A stretch of 64,000 bases of DNA from Meiothermus sp. (GTDB taxonomy: Bacteria; Deinococcota; Deinococci; Deinococcales; Thermaceae): the NCBI RefSeq assembly GCF_026004115.1, contig NZ_BPIM01000001.1, forward strand, positions 1,054,001 through 1,118,000. The letters run 5' to 3'. The translations under genes were made by a program, and so were the position numbers. Positions 62,165 through 64,000 of this stretch are shown in pieces (the first letter of the stretch is position 1; each line of letters begins with the position of its first letter). Below the pieces are notes generated by a model that worked only from the letters and a program-made list of their open reading frames with translations, did not search any database and had not been told where the DNA came from.

Positions 62165-63190
62165 ATGGCACTGCAAGACAAAACCTCGCTGCTTTCCCTG
62201 CCCATCGAGGCGCTTCCGGGCGAGGGCTACCGCCGACAGCAACTAGCGGGCTGGCTCTACGATAAAGGTGCCCGCCAGTGGGACGAGATGACCGACCTGC
62301 CCCGGGCCCTCCGCAGCGAGTGGGCCGAGCGCTTCCGCATCTCGGAGTTTGCCGAGGTAATGCCCTACCCAAGCCAGGACGGCTCGGTAAAGTACCTTTA
62401 TACCCTGCTCGACGGTCAGAAAACCGAGGCCGTCTATATGCCCTACCAAAACCGCAAGACCCTCTGCATTTCCAGCATGGTGGGCTGCCCGGCAGGCTGC
62501 ACCTTCTGCGCGACCGGCAGGATGGGCTTTGGGCGCAACCTTACGGCGGCGGAGATCGTGGACCAGATTTTGTTCACCGCTCACCACCAGGGCCACGCCC
62601 CCCGCGAAATTCGCAATGTGGTGCTGATGGGCATGGGCGAGCCGCTTCTGAACGTGGATAACGTGTTTGCCGCCATCGGGCGAATGCTGCACCCCCAGGG
62701 GCTGGCCATGAGCCCGCGCCGCATTACCCTTTCCACCGTGGGGATTCCGCGGGGTATCTACAAACTGGCCGAGTCGGGGCTGGGGGTGCGCCTGGCCCTA
62801 TCGCTCCACGCCCCCGACGACGAAACCCGTCAGCAGATCATCCCCACCGCACACCGCTACCGCATCGCCGAAATTATGGACGCCGTGCGGCACTACTACG
62901 CCCAGACCGGCCGACGGGTCACGCTGGAATACACCCTGCTGCGGGGCGTCAACGACCACGACTGGCAGGCCCGTGCGCTGGGGGGGCTCTTCAAAGGCCT
63001 CAGCGTACACATGAACCTGATTCCCTGGAACCCCTGGGAGGGCGCCCCCCACCAGGGCACCCCCAAAGCGCAGATTCTCAAGTTTGCGGCTACCTTGGAG
63101 CAGCAGGGCATCCCTACCTCGGTGCGCTGGAGCCGGGGGCGGGATGTAGGAGCCGCCTGTGGGCAACTCACCCTGCAACAACCTGCCTGA
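62165..63190 (+). CDS. rlmN: 23S rRNA (adenine(2503)-C2)-methyltransferase / tRNA A37 methylase
   Basis: A 341-residue radical SAM enzyme methylating C2 of A2503 in 23S rRNA (and A37 in some tRNAs). The [4Fe-4S] motif is CPAGCTFC (Cys 108, 112, 115). VVLMGMGEPLLNVDNV and the resolving Cys of GAACGQL (Cys332) are present. The leader peptide-like N-terminus is short. ATG 62165 follows repeat copy E by nine bases; there is no obvious SD. Confidence 0.95.
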   Translation: MALQDKTSLLSLPIEALPGEGYRRQQLAGWLYDKGARQWDEMTDLPRALRSEWAERFRISEFAEVMPYPSQDGSVKYLYTLLDGQKTEAVYMPYQNRKTLCISSMVGCPAGCTFCATGRMGFGRNLTAAEIVDQILFTAHHQGHAPREIRNVVLMGMGEPLLNVDNVFAAIGRMLHPQGLAMSPRRITLSTVGIPRGIYKLAESGLGVRLALSLHAPDDETRQQIIPTAHRYRIAEIMDAVRHYYAQTGRRVTLEYTLLRGVNDHDWQARALGGLFKGLSVHMNLIPWNPWEGAPHQGTPKAQILKFAATLEQQGIPTSVRWSRGRDVGAACGQLTLQQPA

Positions 63191-63280
63191 AATATGCCGC
63201 AAGTCGCATATCGCAGGCCCACCTGCTTCGAGCTTTTTGACACCTCGAGCGAAGCTTGAAAAGAGCCAATCCCAGGTTTA

Positions 63281-63405
63281 TACCAGATTCGGTTAGTTCG
63301 TCACTGTTTAGTGACGAACTAACCCGACTGAAAGGAGTGCTCTAGGATTCAAAAAGATAGCCTCTGGACTTTTTGATTTGAATGACTATCTTTTTGAATC
63401 CGGTA
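63281..63405 (+). repeat. Intergenic palindromic repeat, copy F
   Basis: A 125-bp short form, intact ends, differing from copies C and D at only a few positions, mostly in the hairpin 1 loop (tgttta here, taaaca in C, tcttca in D). It lies between rlmN and the FKBP gene, 49 bp before the FKBP start. Confidence 0.9.
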
Positions 63406-63453
63406 TTACTCCCCTAACGGCTTTCAGGCAAAACCCATACAATGGGCGGCGGT

Positions 63454-63945
63454 ATGAACCGAAACTTCATTCTTATTGCCGTTGCAGTGCTGGCCCTGCT
63501 GGGTGTGGGTGCGTATCTGCTTTTGGGGCAACGCTCCGGTGGTCAGGCCAGCGTGGGCAACGGCACCCTATGCACCAACCAGCCCCCTGCCGCCACCGGC
63601 CTCTCCAACGAGGGCATTACCGCCCTGCGCATCGAAGACCTCAAGGAAGGCAGCGGCCCCCAGGCCATCACCTCCAACACCGTGCGCATGCAGTACATTG
63701 GGCGTTTGGTGGACGGCAAGCAGTTTGACACCTCCTGCCAGCCGGGCCGCACCCCCTTCGAGTTCACCCTGGGGGCCGGTCAGGTAATCCCGGGTTGGGA
63801 CTCGGGCATTGTGGGGATGCGTGTGGGCGGTCAGCGCCGTCTGATTATCCCCGCCAACCTGGCCTATGGCGACCGCAGCCCCAGCCCGGACATTCCGCCC
63901 AACTCGGCCCTGATTTTTGACGTGGAGCTGCTGGAAATCAAGTAG
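63454..63945 (+). CDS. Membrane-anchored FKBP-type peptidyl-prolyl isomerase
   Basis: A 163-residue protein with an N-terminal membrane anchor (residues ~4-24, ILIAVAVLALLGVGAYLLL), a short linker containing Cys, and a complete FKBP domain: VRMQYIGRLVDGKQFDTS, PFEFTLGAGQVIPGWDSGIVGMRVGGQRRL, and PPNSALIFDVELLEI. It would assist folding of exported proteins at the membrane's outer face. ATG 63454 is preferred to 63442 (GTG/ATG MGGG) because the anchor starts there. The last 55 bases of the window show nothing recognisable. Confidence 0.92.
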   Translation: MNRNFILIAVAVLALLGVGAYLLLGQRSGGQASVGNGTLCTNQPPAATGLSNEGITALRIEDLKEGSGPQAITSNTVRMQYIGRLVDGKQFDTSCQPGRTPFEFTLGAGQVIPGWDSGIVGMRVGGQRRLIIPANLAYGDRSPSPDIPPNSALIFDVELLEIK

Positions 63946-64000
63946 CCGAGGCCTTTAGCAAGCCGGGCTGACCCCCCGTTCGCAAAAGACGCAAGTATAC

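Overview
The window reads as a chromosomal segment of a thermophilic Deinococcota bacterium, most likely Meiothermus or a close relative. The evidence is a Thermaceae-type 16S rRNA gene standing alone (no 23S/5S behind it), high-GC coding sequence rich in Leu-Glu CTCGAG, the LysW-dependent lysine pathway, bacillithiol synthesis (BshA) and a carotenoid desaturase. The genus call is inference from reading; no database was searched.

Layout. 0-4.2 kb: amine oxidase (cut by the window edge), site-2 protease with CBS domains, and the 16S gene with promoter, a 16-bp processing stem and a terminator. 4.3-6.2 kb: an AT-richer restriction-modification pair directly behind the 16S terminator. 6.3-11.3 kb: Nudix hydrolase, a 39-residue membrane peptide, a frameshifted sarcosine-oxidase-like gene, quinone oxidoreductase and a CrtI-type desaturase. 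11.3-13.1 kb: a second restriction-modification pair (SinI-like nuclease plus cytosine methyltransferase). 13.2-16.4 kb: duplicated-domain lipoprotein, secreted protein, threonine dehydratase. 16.5-21.4 kb: a three-gene unit of MoxR-like AAA+ ATPase, an 891-residue LRV-repeat protein and a DUF2201/VWA metallopeptidase-like protein. 21.5-27.2 kb: CYTH phosphatase, bshA, a relic of a DNA methyltransferase, a phosphodiester-glycosidase-like protein, acyl-CoA dehydrogenase.

27.3-36.3 kb holds the lysine (alpha-aminoadipate) cluster: homocitrate synthase, lysT, dinB-like, lysU, a zinc-ribbon protein, lysW, lysX, lysY, an NTPase, an acetyltransferase and lysZ. A DUF99 gene on the opposite strand interrupts it. 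The cluster starts with a promoter, a 14-residue leader peptide with two adjacent Lys codons, and a terminator hairpin, which together form a leader-peptide attenuator. 36.4-44.3 kb is the most unusual region: a secreted subtilisin-like lipoprotein, two paralogous ~122-residue proteins, a GAF-GAF-GGDEF protein with a decayed HD-GYP tail, and a TPR-CHAT (caspase-like) protease. The subtilase and the first gene of the downstream block each carry the same 16-bp motif 71-72 bp before the start codon.

44.5-48.6 kb: suf operon (sufC-sufB-sufD-Rieske) with a palindrome at its promoter. 48.9-52.3 kb: divergent ppsR and ppsA around a perfect palindrome. 52.3-64 kb: gpsA, a membrane protein, pyrE, a P-loop NTPase, an enolase-superfamily enzyme, a nucleotidyltransferase-like protein, a double GNAT, a diacylglycerol-kinase-like gene, a GAF/GGDEF/EAL protein with degenerate catalytic motifs, rlmN and a membrane-anchored FKBP.

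Six copies of one intergenic repeat (125-232 bp, ends TACC...GGTA, two hairpins, no coding capacity) are scattered through the window. Their first hairpin differs in sequence between copies yet mostly stays self-complementary. No tRNA, CRISPR array, transposase gene or replication origin was seen.
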